From the NCBI GenBank assembly GCA_030454085.1, contig JAKDJD010000014.1, positions 5,628 to 69,627 on the forward strand: a DNA stretch of 64,000 bases, given 5' to 3'. This document shows, piece after piece, positions 1 through 10,639 of this stretch; position 1 is the first letter of the stretch, and each line of letters begins with the position of its first letter. A program made the position numbers and the translations under genes. Origin of the DNA: Kocuria sp. (GTDB lineage: Bacteria; Actinomycetota; Actinomycetes; Actinomycetales; Micrococcaceae). The notes under the pieces are model-generated. The model had not been told where the DNA came from and did not search any database. It saw nothing but the letters and a program-made list of their open reading frames with translations.

Positions 1-322
1 ATTTCAGGGTATCGAGTTGGCGTTCCAACACATCCCCGCAAAAGGTCATCAGAAAGTTGACCTCATCCAGGGAGCGTTTCCAGTTCTCCGTGGAGAACGC
101 ATATGCGCTGACGACCGGTATTCCCATCTCGATCGCGCCGGCCACGACGTCCAGGAGGGCCCGCTCCCCTGCTTTGTGGCCCTCATTGCGCGGGAGCCCC
201 CGCTCGTTGGCCCACCTGCCGTTTCCGTCCATGACGACGGCCACGTGCCGTGGAACGAACTTCTGGGGTATCGACGGTGCGCTCTGGCCGGAAGGGTGCG
301 GATAGGGGGTCTGAGCGGTCAT
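1..322 (-). CDS. uppS: Isoprenyl transferase (undecaprenyl diphosphate synthase family), 3' end outside window
   Basis: This is a cis-prenyltransferase that condenses isopentenyl diphosphate units onto an allylic primer to make the C50/C55 polyprenyl carrier lipid used in cell-wall assembly. About 107 N-terminal residues are visible. They include the family signature [13 protein letters not shown] followed by [13 protein letters not shown], which holds the catalytic Asp and the diphosphate-binding residues, and then [11 protein letters not shown]. The ATG overlaps the recO stop as ATGA, and an AAAGGA stretch lies just upstream, so the two genes are probably translationally coupled. The C-terminal part runs off the left edge. 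The family assignment is secure. Whether the product is C50 or C55 cannot be told from this fragment. Confidence 0.93.
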   Translation of the reverse strand, partial: MTAQTPYPHPSGQSAPSIPQKFVPRHVAVVMDGNGRWANERGLPRNEGHKAGERALLDVVAGAIEMGIPVVSAYAFSTENWKRSLDEVNFLMTFCGDVLERQLDTLK

Positions 323-1077
323 GAGGTCCTTTCGAGCAGAGCAAAAGAGCGGAACTCGCGTTCCAGGTGCCACTGTACATAACGCCTCAGGAGAGCTCCG
401 ACCCGACGGCCCGCGGTGGGATCCTCGATGTCCTCGAGAGCTTCCCAGGACCCTGTGGCGACGCCACGCAAGTACTGCATCATGTCCCGGCTCAGCGGCC
501 GATCCCCTGCTTGAGTGCATTCGGCACAGACGATTCCTCCGCCATCCATGGACCATGACACGAGGCCGTCCCGAGTGCCGCAACGCACGCAGGCCTCCGT
601 CTCGATGTACCAGCCCGCGATCCGCATGGACCGGGCGAGGTAGGAATTCAGCACGTCCTGTGCGGCGTGGGTTCGTCGCGCAAGGGACGAGAGGGCGCCC
701 GCGGTCAGGGCAAAGATTTCGGACGCAGTCTCGCCATCGCCTTGGGCCACGTACTCAGCCACCTCTGCGATCGCAGACGCGTGGGTGTAGGCATCGTAGT
801 CCGCAACGATCGGGGCGGCGTAGGCCTTGCGGGTGACGGCCTGAGTCACCGTATCCAGATTGCGTCCGTGGACCAGCGAGACGTCGCTGATCATGAAGGG
901 TTCGAGACGGGCTCCCAGTTTGGAACTGCTGCGGCGGACACCCTTGGCCACGGCCCGAAGGAGTCCGTGAGCCGACGACAGGCAGACAATGATCCTGTCC
1001 GACTCTCCCAAAGGGTAGGTACCGAGAACGATCACGGTCTCTCGGTACGTCCTGGAAGCAGCTGTAGTGGTCGGCAC
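319..1077 (-). CDS. recO: DNA repair protein RecO
   Basis: RecO is the recombination mediator that helps load RecA onto SSB-coated single-stranded DNA in the RecFOR pathway and anneals complementary strands. The protein is 252 aa, a normal length. It has an N-terminal OB-fold ([19 protein letters not shown]), a helical middle and a zinc finger made by C163/C166 and C184/C187. The start chosen is GTG at 1077. The open frame extends 17 codons further upstream, but those residues do not resemble RecO and carry no better ribosome site. It overlaps uppS by 4 nt, a recO-uppS pairing common in Actinobacteria. Confidence 0.92.
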   Translation of the reverse strand: MPTTTAASRTYRETVIVLGTYPLGESDRIIVCLSSAHGLLRAVAKGVRRSSSKLGARLEPFMISDVSLVHGRNLDTVTQAVTRKAYAAPIVADYDAYTHASAIAEVAEYVAQGDGETASEIFALTAGALSSLARRTHAAQDVLNSYLARSMRIAGWYIETEACVRCGTRDGLVSWSMDGGGIVCAECTQAGDRPLSRDMMQYLRGVATGSWEALEDIEDPTAGRRVGALLRRYVQWHLEREFRSFALLERTS

Positions 1078-1176
1078 GGACCTATTGTCCCACGCCCTGA
1101 GGGCCGCAGGACGACGCCGTGGGCACAAGGTGCGCGGCCGACGTCGCCCTGAGGGGGCCTCCAGGGAAGGGGTCTC

Positions 1177-3033
<1,857 letters not shown>

Positions 3034-3083
3034 TGTTGTATGACTCACGTCAATCAAAGTATCACTCGCCTGGGGCGCCTCGC

Positions 3084-3133
3084 GCGACCGGCCCCGTGCC
3101 GTCCACATTGTGGGACAGTCCGGGGCCGGTCGC
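3084..3133 (-). terminator. Hairpin terminator downstream of the LCP gene
   Basis: A 13-bp perfect GC-rich inverted repeat (GCGACCGGCCCCG, 3084-3096, with its complement at 3121-3133) encloses a smaller inner stem around 3101-3116. It begins 13 nt after the LCP stop codon and has no U-tract, which is usual for actinobacterial terminators. It separates the LCP transcript from the leuA leader. Confidence 0.75.
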
Positions 3134-3146
3134 GGGTTCACGGGGA

Positions 3147-4628
3147 TCAGTACGAGAACGTCTGCTGGCAGGTCTGCTGGTCCGCGGTCTGTCCGTTGGC
3201 CCCGCCCACAATCGAGGAATCGTCCTTTTTGACGGTGTCCCCGGACTCGAAGTCCTGGCCCACCGTGACTCCGACTCCCGAGATCGCGGAGCTCTCGACC
3301 ACCTGGTCCTGGGCCACCCCGAATTTGTTCGCGATCTCCTGGGCCTGATCCTGGTACCCGGGGGCGTACTGGATGGTCGTGGACTCCGACGGCTGTCCCA
3401 TGTCCTGGTAAGTCACGTTGGAGTACCCCATGTCCTCGACCTTGCCGCTCAAGGACTTGGCGCGGCCCTCGGTACCCGAGGCATCGGTCATCGCAACCGG
3501 TACGGAACGGTCGATGTCCTTCTTTTCCTCGTCATCCCCGCTCTGGGAGGACTCGTCGTTCTTGTCGGCCAGCGATCCGTCCTTCTGGAGCGTCTTGAAC
3601 ACCTGTTCGGATTCGGCGGAAAGCTGCAGTTTGTTCTCGTCCTTGACGTACGGCTCCGTGGGAGCGGTTGCGAAGACAATGTCGGACAGATCCACGCCCG
3701 AAAGAATCTTTCCGATGTCGACGAAGGTCGCAGGATCCGTGAATCCGTTGTCCACGGTGACGTTCTGCGTGATGGCTTCCGCAATGCCGTACATCTTGCC
3801 GGGGTTCGACAGCGTTCCCTGCTCCTTGACCTTCCTCATCAGGGAAGCCAGGAAGCCCTGCTGGGCCTGGATGCGGCTGGTATCGGACCCGTCGCCGAAA
3901 CCATGACGCGACCGGAGGAAGGAGAGCGCCTGCTCGCCCTTGACGTCGGAATTTCCCGCTGGAAGGTCCAATCCCGAGTACTCGTCCTTGACGGGGCGGG
4001 TAACGCACACGTTGACGCCTCCCACCACGGTGCTGAGCTGCTTGACCGCGTTGAAATCAACGAGCATGAAGTGGTCAATATTGACGCCGGTGATCTTGTT
4101 GATGGTAGCCACGGTGCAACCCGGTCCCCCATTGTTGAGGGACTCGTTGATCTGCGTGTCCTCAGACGGCGGGTAGGTCTTTCCGTCGGAGCCCTTGCAC
4201 TGCGGAATGTCCACCATGAGATCGCGGGGGAAGGACAGCACGTTGACCTTCTTGTGGTCTTCACTGATCTGCATCAACATCATGACGTCGGACCTGGCGC
4301 CTCCTTCGGCGTCCGCCTGGTCCCCATAGTCTCCGTTGCTCCCCGTCCGGGTGTCCGAACCGATGACGAGGATGTCGAGAGGACCGTCCGAGAGCTCCTT
4401 GTCGCCGTTCATCCCCGAACCCAAGTTCAAGGCTTCGGTCGAGACGTTGGAGCGCAAACGCATCGCGGCGAATCCGCCAGCGCCCATGACGACGATCAAC
4501 AAGCCTACGCAGCACAGCGAGAGCCAGAGGCCACGCTTCGATTTCTGCGCTCGGTTCTTGTAGTGGCGACCGCGGGGATCGACGCGCGGTGCTGGCGCTT
4601 CATTCGATGTCTCGGGCGACTCGGGCAC
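3147..4628 (-). CDS. LytR-CpsA-Psr (LCP) family cell-wall ligase
   Basis: LCP proteins transfer lipid-linked glycopolymers such as teichoic acid or arabinogalactan-type chains onto peptidoglycan outside the membrane. The 493-aa protein has a basic cytoplasmic N-terminus and one membrane segment (about residues 33-56). The LCP catalytic domain (about 80-245) carries SDVMMLMQ, the core SFPRDLMVDIP and the Arg-rich LRSRHGFGD. After an acidic Ser/Asp/Lys linker there is a C-terminal LytR_C domain (about 385-480) ending near a Cys. The GTG start has AGAGGAA 5 nt upstream. It lies 110 nt downstream of era and probably has its own promoter there. Which polymer it attaches is unknown. Confidence 0.9.
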   Translation of the reverse strand: MPESPETSNEAPAPRVDPRGRHYKNRAQKSKRGLWLSLCCVGLLIVVMGAGGFAAMRLRSNVSTEALNLGSGMNGDKELSDGPLDILVIGSDTRTGSNGDYGDQADAEGGARSDVMMLMQISEDHKKVNVLSFPRDLMVDIPQCKGSDGKTYPPSEDTQINESLNNGGPGCTVATINKITGVNIDHFMLVDFNAVKQLSTVVGGVNVCVTRPVKDEYSGLDLPAGNSDVKGEQALSFLRSRHGFGDGSDTSRIQAQQGFLASLMRKVKEQGTLSNPGKMYGIAEAITQNVTVDNGFTDPATFVDIGKILSGVDLSDIVFATAPTEPYVKDENKLQLSAESEQVFKTLQKDGSLADKNDESSQSGDDEEKKDIDRSVPVAMTDASGTEGRAKSLSGKVEDMGYSNVTYQDMGQPSESTTIQYAPGYQDQAQEIANKFGVAQDQVVESSAISGVGVTVGQDFESGDTVKKDDSSIVGGANGQTADQQTCQQTFSY

Positions 4629-4738
4629 AAATGTTCCTCTCGAAAAGGCCTCAAAATTCTTAAGACACTGTACGGGCCCGGGTCGTCAGATTCCCAACCC
4701 TTCCGCACAGAGTTTTCTCCCTCTTCCGTGTGAATGTG

Positions 4739-5806
4739 CTAGAAGCCGAGCCTTCCCAAGGCCCGAGGATCGCGTTGCCAATCCTTGGCCACCTTGACGT
4801 GGATGCTCAGATAGACCTTGGCGCCCAACAACGGCTCGATGCCCTGCCGCGCCTTGGTCCCGATCTCACGCAACCGCGACCCACCTTTGCCGATGATGAT
4901 CGCTTTCTGGGAGTCCCGCTCCACGAAGAGGTTCACATGGACATCGACCATGGGGTCGTCTTCGGGTCGTCCCTCTCGGTCGTTCATTTCCTCTACGGTG
5001 ACGGCCACGGAATGAGGCAATTCGTCGCGGACTCCCTCAAGTGCGGCCTCACGGACGAGTTCGCCGACCATCACGGCCTCGGGCTCATCGGTGAGATCAC
5101 CATCGGGATAGAGCGGCGGAGAATCAGGGAGGTGCCGGCTCAAGACCTCGGACACGCCGTCGACCTGATAATCCTTGACCGCCGAGACCGGAATGATGTC
5201 GGCCCAGCCGCCCTTGCCGTCGTCGGCAGGCTGTGAGGATGAGACGGCGTCCATGGTCTGTTCGGCCCGATCGTCGACCGTTGTTCCCCCGCGCCGACGG
5301 GCCCGACGCTGGGCACGCTCCGCGCGGGCGCGTCTCTCGGCCGTCATCAACTCATTGCCGAGGGTCGTGACGGCGACGAGCTGTTCCGCGAGACGGTCGG
5401 AAGGTACCTTATCGGCCTTCGTCACGATGGCGACGATCGGTTTGTTGCCTGCCGCCGCGAGTTGCGCGGCAATGTAGCGATCACCGGGACCGATCTTCTC
5501 GTCGGCCGGGATACAGAATCCGATGACGTCAACCTCAGACAGCGTCTCGGCGACGAGGTCGTTCAGACGCTCGCCCAAGAGGGTACGGGGACGGTGCAAT
5601 CCTGGTGTGTCGATGAGGATCAGTTGGGAATGGTCACGGTGCACGATGCCGCGAATCGTGTGACGGGTCGTCTGGGGCCGGTTCGATGTGATCGCGACCT
5701 TCTGACCTACCAGTGCATTGGTCAAAGTAGATTTTCCGGCGTTCGGTCGACCCACCAGAACGGCGAATCCGGCGACGAAGTCCTCCGGTACGCTTGCAAA
5801 TTCCAT
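4739..5806 (-). CDS. era: GTPase Era, with an unusual charged insertion
   Basis: Era binds the 3' end of 16S rRNA and helps mature the 30S subunit. The protein is 355 aa, against about 300 in most bacteria. GTPase motifs are GRPNAGKST (19-27), RPQTTRHT (43-50), DTPGLH (66-71) and TKAD (129-132). The C-terminal KH domain (about 255-345) has IIIGKGGSRLREIG. The extra length is a charged, Arg- then Asp/Ser-rich insertion at about 150-200, between the TKAD and SAVK motifs. Two in-frame ATGs sit at the end of the upstream gene; the one at 5806 is preferred because AAGGA lies 6 nt before it, while the ATG at 5812 abuts the AGGA. It follows the corC-like gene directly. Confidence 0.93.
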   Translation of the reverse strand: MEFASVPEDFVAGFAVLVGRPNAGKSTLTNALVGQKVAITSNRPQTTRHTIRGIVHRDHSQLILIDTPGLHRPRTLLGERLNDLVAETLSEVDVIGFCIPADEKIGPGDRYIAAQLAAAGNKPIVAIVTKADKVPSDRLAEQLVAVTTLGNELMTAERRARAERAQRRARRRGGTTVDDRAEQTMDAVSSSQPADDGKGGWADIIPVSAVKDYQVDGVSEVLSRHLPDSPPLYPDGDLTDEPEAVMVGELVREAALEGVRDELPHSVAVTVEEMNDREGRPEDDPMVDVHVNLFVERDSQKAIIIGKGGSRLREIGTKARQGIEPLLGAKVYLSIHVKVAKDWQRDPRALGRLGF

Positions 5807-5808
5807 GT

Positions 5809-7095
5809 TCATTCCTTCGGGGTCTCCTGCCCGTCGCTGTCTTCCTCTGCGGGTTCCCGCCACGCGAGCACGGTGCCGACCCGATTCCGCCGTCCTTCGA
5901 GTTTAACCGCTTTGAGCCGGATCCCGTAGATCGCGGCGGTTGATCCGACGATCGGGACTCGTCCCAACGCCTTGGCCAGGAGACCGCCGACGGAGTCGAC
6001 GTCGTCGTCCTCGAGGTCGATATCGAACAATTCGCCAAGGTCCCCGACGCTCATGCGGGCCGAAACGCGGTAGGCGTCGCCTTCGGGCGTCACTTCCGGC
6101 TCGACCGTGTCGTACTCGTCAACAATCTCCCCGACCAGCTCCTCGATCAGGTCCTCGAGCGTGACCAGTCCGGCCGTTCCTCCGTATTCGTCGACGACGA
6201 CGGCAACGTGAGTGCCTTCCCGCTGCATTTGGGGAAGCAGCTCCGAGACCTTCTGGGACTCCGGGACGAATCTCGCCGGCCGCAGCAATTCCTGAACGCT
6301 CGCACCGGTTCGACGATCCTGGCCGGGCAGGATGGCCTCCGCAACGTCCTTGAGGTAGAGGAAACCGCGGACGTCGTCGAAATCCTCGCCAAGAACCGGT
6401 ATTCGGGAGTATCCCGAACGGAGAAACAGGTTGAGGGCGTTCTCCACGGTGTCGTCCAGATCGAACGTCACCGTGTCCGTCCGAGGGACCATGACCGCCC
6501 GTATGCGGGTGTCGTCCAGTTCGAAGATCGAATGCAGCATCGCCGCCTCGCTGTCCTCGATGACGTCCGTCCCGCTGGCCCGGTCGACGAACTCACGCAA
6601 TTCTTCTTCCGTGAAGAAACCCGCGTTCTCGTCCTCGGGCTGCGAGAAAGCCGACCCACCACGCATGAGCCATCGGGGCAATGGGCCCAGCATCGCGGTG
6701 ATGACCAGAAGGAATCCGGAGGTTCTCGCGGCCACGGTCAACGGATGCGATCTTCCGACGTGTCGGGGCGACACCCCGATCAGCACGAATCCGAGCAACG
6801 TGGCAATGACGACGGCGATGAGCGCCGAGAGCCACACCATCGGGATGAATCGCAGGAACAAGATCGTCAGGATGACTGAGACCAAGGATTCGCAGAAAAT
6901 GCGAGCGAACCTCAGGGCATGCATGCAGGGTCGTGGATCCTCGAGGACCTTTTTCAGGCTTCGACGTGCGTCGGCCTGGGAAGCCTTTTCAGCATCGTGT
7001 CGAGGCAGGTAGGTGAATGCTGATTCCGCGGCGGTCAGGACAAACGCGACGCCCAGGAGCAGCAGAGTCGCCAAGGCGAGAAGTGCCGTGATCAT
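5809..7095 (-). CDS. Hemolysin-family/CorC-type membrane protein with CBS domains
   Basis: This is a DUF21-CBS-CorC_HlyC protein of 428 aa. The family is linked to divalent cation (Mg2+/Co2+) efflux or homeostasis. The N-terminal 150 residues hold about three to four membrane segments (DUF21/CNNM). A pair of CBS domains follows (about 195-320; HSIFELDDTRIRAVMVPRTD marks the start), then a C-terminal CorC_HlyC domain (about 340-415). It starts with ATG 6 nt after ybeY and ends at the era start, within the phoH-ybeY-corC-era chain seen widely in Actinobacteria. The transported ion is not proven by sequence. Confidence 0.88.
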   Translation of the reverse strand: MITALLALATLLLLGVAFVLTAAESAFTYLPRHDAEKASQADARRSLKKVLEDPRPCMHALRFARIFCESLVSVILTILFLRFIPMVWLSALIAVVIATLLGFVLIGVSPRHVGRSHPLTVAARTSGFLLVITAMLGPLPRWLMRGGSAFSQPEDENAGFFTEEELREFVDRASGTDVIEDSEAAMLHSIFELDDTRIRAVMVPRTDTVTFDLDDTVENALNLFLRSGYSRIPVLGEDFDDVRGFLYLKDVAEAILPGQDRRTGASVQELLRPARFVPESQKVSELLPQMQREGTHVAVVVDEYGGTAGLVTLEDLIEELVGEIVDEYDTVEPEVTPEGDAYRVSARMSVGDLGELFDIDLEDDDVDSVGGLLAKALGRVPIVGSTAAIYGIRLKAVKLEGRRNRVGTVLAWREPAEEDSDGQETPKE

Positions 7096-7101
7096 GCCTG
7101 G

Positions 7102-7635
7102 TCAGTGCCTCGTTTCTACAGGCGCCGAATGCCCCAGGAAATCTTCGAGGATTCCGCGCTGGAGACCGAACATTTCCTTTTCCTCGTCGCTGGTGCCGTG
7201 GTCGTAGCCCAAGCAATGCAGAATACCGTGCACCGTGAGCAGGCACAGTTCGTCGGCTGTACTGTGGCCCGCCGCCTGTGCCTGACGGGACGCGACCGTG
7301 GGGCACACGGCGATGTCGCCCAACGTGCCCTCGGCCGGTTGGTCCGGGGAACCGGGACGCATCTCGTCCATGGGGAAGGACATGACGTCCGTCGGCCCGG
7401 CCAGATCCATCCAGCGCAGATGGAGCTCTTCCATCTCTGCTTCCCCGACCAGGGCCACCGAAGCCTCAGTCCGGGGGGATACATGCAATGCCGCGAAAGC
7501 ACAAGCGACTAAGGCCCGCAACTGTTCAAGATCTGCCTCGGCGAAAGCGGTCTCCTCCGCCGGGGTCTCGGGTTCGGAGGCTTCTATCGCGACGAACGGC
7601 AACCTTTCCTCCGCATCAGCTTGGTCGGCGATCAC
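7102..7635 (-). CDS. ybeY: rRNA maturation RNase YbeY
   Basis: YbeY is a single-strand-specific, zinc-dependent endoribonuclease that acts in 16S rRNA 3'-end maturation and 70S quality control. The 177-aa protein has the zinc motif HGILHCLGYDH with H136, H140 and H146 as ligands, and the conserved TDVMSFPMDE earlier in the chain. The first 30 residues are a variable extension. The ATG overlaps the phoH stop as ATGA. The phoH-ybeY pairing is one of the most stable gene neighbourhoods in bacteria. Confidence 0.94.
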   Translation of the reverse strand: MIADQADAEERLPFVAIEASEPETPAEETAFAEADLEQLRALVACAFAALHVSPRTEASVALVGEAEMEELHLRWMDLAGPTDVMSFPMDEMRPGSPDQPAEGTLGDIAVCPTVASRQAQAAGHSTADELCLLTVHGILHCLGYDHGTSDEEKEMFGLQRGILEDFLGHSAPVETRH

Positions 7636-8711
7636 TGCGTATCTCCTTCCGGACGGTGCTCCCGGTGCGGCTCCGTTCCGCGCCGCTCACGGCGGCCTCC
7701 TGCCCGACGGTGGGACACAGACTGCTGCTGGTCCTCCCACTGCCCGTAAGCCGTCACGATGTCGCTCACGAGCTGGTGCCGAACGACGTCGACGGCCTCA
7801 AGCTGCGAGAAGTGGATGTCCTCGACGTCGTTCAGAATATTGCGCACCTGCCGCAGCCCCGACGCGGAACCGGTCGGCAAATCGACCTGGGTCACATCGC
7901 CGGTCACGACGATCTTGGAACCGAACCCCAGGCGCGTCAGGAACATTTTCATCTGCTCGGCCGTGGTGTTTTGGGCCTCGTCCAGGATCACGAACGCGTC
8001 ATTCAGGGTCCGACCACGCATGTACGCCAGCGGAGCCACCTCAATGGTTCCGGCTTCCATCAGGCGCGGAATGGATTCGGGTTCCATCATGTCGTGCAGC
8101 GCGTCGTAGAGCGGCCTGAGGTAGGGGTCGATCTTCTCATTGAGACTACCCGGCAGGAAGCCGAGGTTCTCCCCCGCTTCCACGGCCGGGCGGGTGAGGA
8201 TGATGCGGTTGACCTCTTTCGATTGAAGGGCCTGCACCGCTTTGGCCATGGCCAAATAGGTCTTGCCTGTTCCTGCCGGGCCGATGCCGAAGACGATCGT
8301 GTTCTCGTCAATGGCCTCAACGTACTTGGACTGGTTGAGCGTCTTGGGCCGGATCTTGCGTCCCCGGGAGGAAAGAATGTTCTGGGTCATGCTCGGAGAG
8401 GCCGCCGACATGTTCTTGATCAGCAAGTCCACCAGCCGCTTGACGACCTCGGCACTGATCACGCCTTCCTGGGAGGACAAAACTTCCAATTCCTCAAAGA
8501 GACGAATGACCAGGTCGACCTGCGCCGAGGGGCCCGTGACAACGACGTCGAGCTCCTTGGCGGCCACGGAGACCTCTGTGAAGGACTGCTCGATGATCAG
8601 CAACGACGAATCCTGCGGTCCGAGGACCTCCACCATCGACTCTCGGCTTCGGAACGTGTAACTCCTCGAAACGGACAAGGGGCGAGAAGAACCTGGTGTG
8701 GATGCTGTCAT
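7632..8711 (-). CDS. phoH: PhoH family ATPase
   Basis: PhoH-like proteins are cytoplasmic ATPases related to superfamily 1 helicases and are often tied to RNA metabolism. The protein is 359 aa from the chosen ATG. Walker A is GPAGTGKT (144-151) and Walker B is VILDEAQN. An N-terminal KH-like region precedes the ATPase domain. The open frame extends 81 codons upstream, but this part is not PhoH-like. A GAGAGG lies 14 nt before the ATG, rather far, so a TTG 3 nt upstream is also possible. It heads the phoH-ybeY-corC-era chain. Confidence 0.9.
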   Translation of the reverse strand: MTASTPGSSRPLSVSRSYTFRSRESMVEVLGPQDSSLLIIEQSFTEVSVAAKELDVVVTGPSAQVDLVIRLFEELEVLSSQEGVISAEVVKRLVDLLIKNMSAASPSMTQNILSSRGRKIRPKTLNQSKYVEAIDENTIVFGIGPAGTGKTYLAMAKAVQALQSKEVNRIILTRPAVEAGENLGFLPGSLNEKIDPYLRPLYDALHDMMEPESIPRLMEAGTIEVAPLAYMRGRTLNDAFVILDEAQNTTAEQMKMFLTRLGFGSKIVVTGDVTQVDLPTGSASGLRQVRNILNDVEDIHFSQLEAVDVVRHQLVSDIVTAYGQWEDQQQSVSHRRAGGRRERRGTEPHREHRPEGDTQ

Positions 8712-8938
8712 CAAATGCGGAATAACCTCTCCTTCAAAGAGTTGCGAACCCGCCGTGCTGGGGATCCGGTGATTGTTCCAGACTACCGGTCCCGAGTCGG
8801 GGTCACCACGAGTCTCCTCTGTCAGCTGAGCGACAGGTTCGGAACACACCGAGGCGACCCCGAATCGTTCCGACACCGTAGACTGGACCCACGGACCCCG
8901 CGGCCTTGAGGCCGCGACCTGATCTGGAGGCTGAGGAC

Positions 8939-9856
8939 ATGATCTCACGCGCATGGCGCCCCGCCGCCGGTGTTGTTGCGGTCCTCTTTGTGCTTCCCAG
9001 CGTCCTGAGCGGTTGTGGGCTGCTCGACGCCGCGAACCAGGTGGGTGAGTCCGAGGAATCGGCGTCCCCGACCTCGGAGGCCTCGCCGTCGGACCTCAAG
9101 GTTCCGCTGTACTGGATCGGGGCCACGGGCAAGTCCTCGTTCCTCTACCGGGAATATCACGACTACAGAGCGGTTGACGCTGCGTCGAAGGGAGACGTCG
9201 TGGCCACCGCGGTGTCGATGCTGACGAGGGTCCAGCCTCGGGATCCCGATTACCACAACCCCTGGAATCCGGCGGGCTCGGTCGGGTCCTCCATGTCGAA
9301 GGACGGAACGTTGACGCTGAACCTGTCCTCCGACGCCTTCGACCACTCGATATCGGCCGACGAGGCCAACCTTGCCGTGCAGCAACTGGTGTACACGGCG
9401 ACCGCCTCCGCGGCCGTGGGCGGGATCTCGGATGCTGGGCCCAGCACGAAGGTCATCGTGCTGGTGGACGGGCATCGCGGATACAAATTCGGGAATCAGA
9501 CCCTGGGCCAGACCGTGGTCAGGGACGAAGCCGTCGCGGCCCCGCTGTGGATCATCGATCCGGAGCAGGATTCCGTCTTCGGCACCACCACCACGGTCAA
9601 GATGGTGGCGACCAATGTGGCGTCTCGGGTCTACTGGGACATCCGCAAGAACGGTTCCGAGGTCGCGGCAGGATCGGAGGACCTGTCCGGCGGCGACTCC
9701 GGCCTCCAGGAGATTCAGTTCAGCCGGAACCTGGCCGAGGGAGACTACACGATCCGCATTTACATCAAGACCCAGGATCTCAAGGACCCCGGGCTGGCCG
9801 TATCGGATCAGGAGGTCAGTCTGTACGACGACCACCAGTTCAAGGTCAGGAAGTAG
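8939..9856 (+). CDS. GerMN-domain lipoprotein
   Basis: This is a secreted, lipid-anchored protein of 305 aa. The signal peptide ends in the lipobox LSGC with Cys26. The middle (about 75-180) resembles the GerMN domain, and the C-terminal 90 residues look like an Ig-like Gmad2 domain (PLWIIDPEQD, VYWDIRKNG). Such proteins occur in non-sporulating Actinobacteria as envelope lipoproteins without a settled role. GGAGG lies 8 nt before the ATG, and a small hairpin (8899-8916) and a TAGACT -10-like box (8879-8884) lie upstream. It is transcribed away from phoH and convergent with rsmE. The lipoprotein call is firm; the domain names are from memory of the families. Confidence 0.75.
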   Translation: MISRAWRPAAGVVAVLFVLPSVLSGCGLLDAANQVGESEESASPTSEASPSDLKVPLYWIGATGKSSFLYREYHDYRAVDAASKGDVVATAVSMLTRVQPRDPDYHNPWNPAGSVGSSMSKDGTLTLNLSSDAFDHSISADEANLAVQQLVYTATASAAVGGISDAGPSTKVIVLVDGHRGYKFGNQTLGQTVVRDEAVAAPLWIIDPEQDSVFGTTTTVKMVATNVASRVYWDIRKNGSEVAAGSEDLSGGDSGLQEIQFSRNLAEGDYTIRIYIKTQDLKDPGLAVSDQEVSLYDDHQFKVRK

Positions 9857-9862
9857 AGCTCT

Positions 9863-10630
9863 TCATCGCCACAGGCCGGTCACGGCATTGATCACCGCGA
9901 TCGCCGCTGCCCCAGCCGTGGAGCTCCTCAGGACGTCGTGACCCAGAACTGCGGTTCGGGCGCCGACGGATTCGAGGCTCCGAAGTTCTTCCGGACCGAT
10001 TCCACCTTCCGGGCCAACGACGATGTACATGCGTCCGTCCTCCGACGAACCGCGCGAGGCGCGCACGTCCTCCAATACGGCGAGCAGACTCTCCTCGGCT
10101 CGCTCATGGAGAACGATCATCGAGTCCTCGGGGCCGACGGCGCGCGCCAACTGGGCGGTCGAGACCAAGTGGCCGACGTCGGGCACCAACGAGCGCCGGG
10201 CCTGTTTCGCAGCGGCCTTCGTGGTCTTGACCCACTTCGCGTGGGCCTTGGCAGCGCGGTCCTGTTTCCACCTCACTATGCTGCGGTCGGCCTGCCACGG
10301 GATGATGGCTCGGACGCCCAGCTCGGTCGCCATTTCCACGGCCATCAGATCCCGATCGCCCTTCGCGAGGGCCTGCACGAGAACAACCGGACTTCTCCGG
10401 TCCAGTTCGGGCCCCTCATGGACGGTGATCGCGAGTCCGTCCTGAAGAACCTCGCTCACGGCACCGACGATGCGTCGGCCCTCGCCGTCGACCAGGTCGA
10501 GGGCCTCGCCCGGCTCGAGTCGCTTCACGGTCTTGGCGTGATGGCCTTCGTCTCCCGTCAGCTCGAACCGGTCCCCCGGAGCCAAGGCCCCGAGGGACTC
10601 GGGATCGATGTAGAAAACCGGATGCGTCAC
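9863..10630 (-). CDS. rsmE: 16S rRNA (uracil-1498-N3)-methyltransferase
   Basis: RsmE methylates N3 of U1498 of 16S rRNA using S-adenosylmethionine. The 255-aa protein has an N-terminal PUA-like RNA-binding domain and a C-terminal SPOUT domain. The deep trefoil-knot motifs VVGPEGGIGPEEL and LGHDVLRSSTAG bind SAM. The SPOUT start is marked by QALAKGDRDLMAVEMATELG. The ATG lies 9 nt after the dnaJ stop, so it is probably transcribed from the hrcA-dnaJ promoter, a common actinobacterial arrangement. Confidence 0.94.
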   Translation of the reverse strand: MTHPVFYIDPESLGALAPGDRFELTGDEGHHAKTVKRLEPGEALDLVDGEGRRIVGAVSEVLQDGLAITVHEGPELDRRSPVVLVQALAKGDRDLMAVEMATELGVRAIIPWQADRSIVRWKQDRAAKAHAKWVKTTKAAAKQARRSLVPDVGHLVSTAQLARAVGPEDSMIVLHERAEESLLAVLEDVRASRGSSEDGRMYIVVGPEGGIGPEELRSLESVGARTAVLGHDVLRSSTAGAAAIAVINAVTGLWR

Positions 10631-10639
10631 GGCGTGCCT

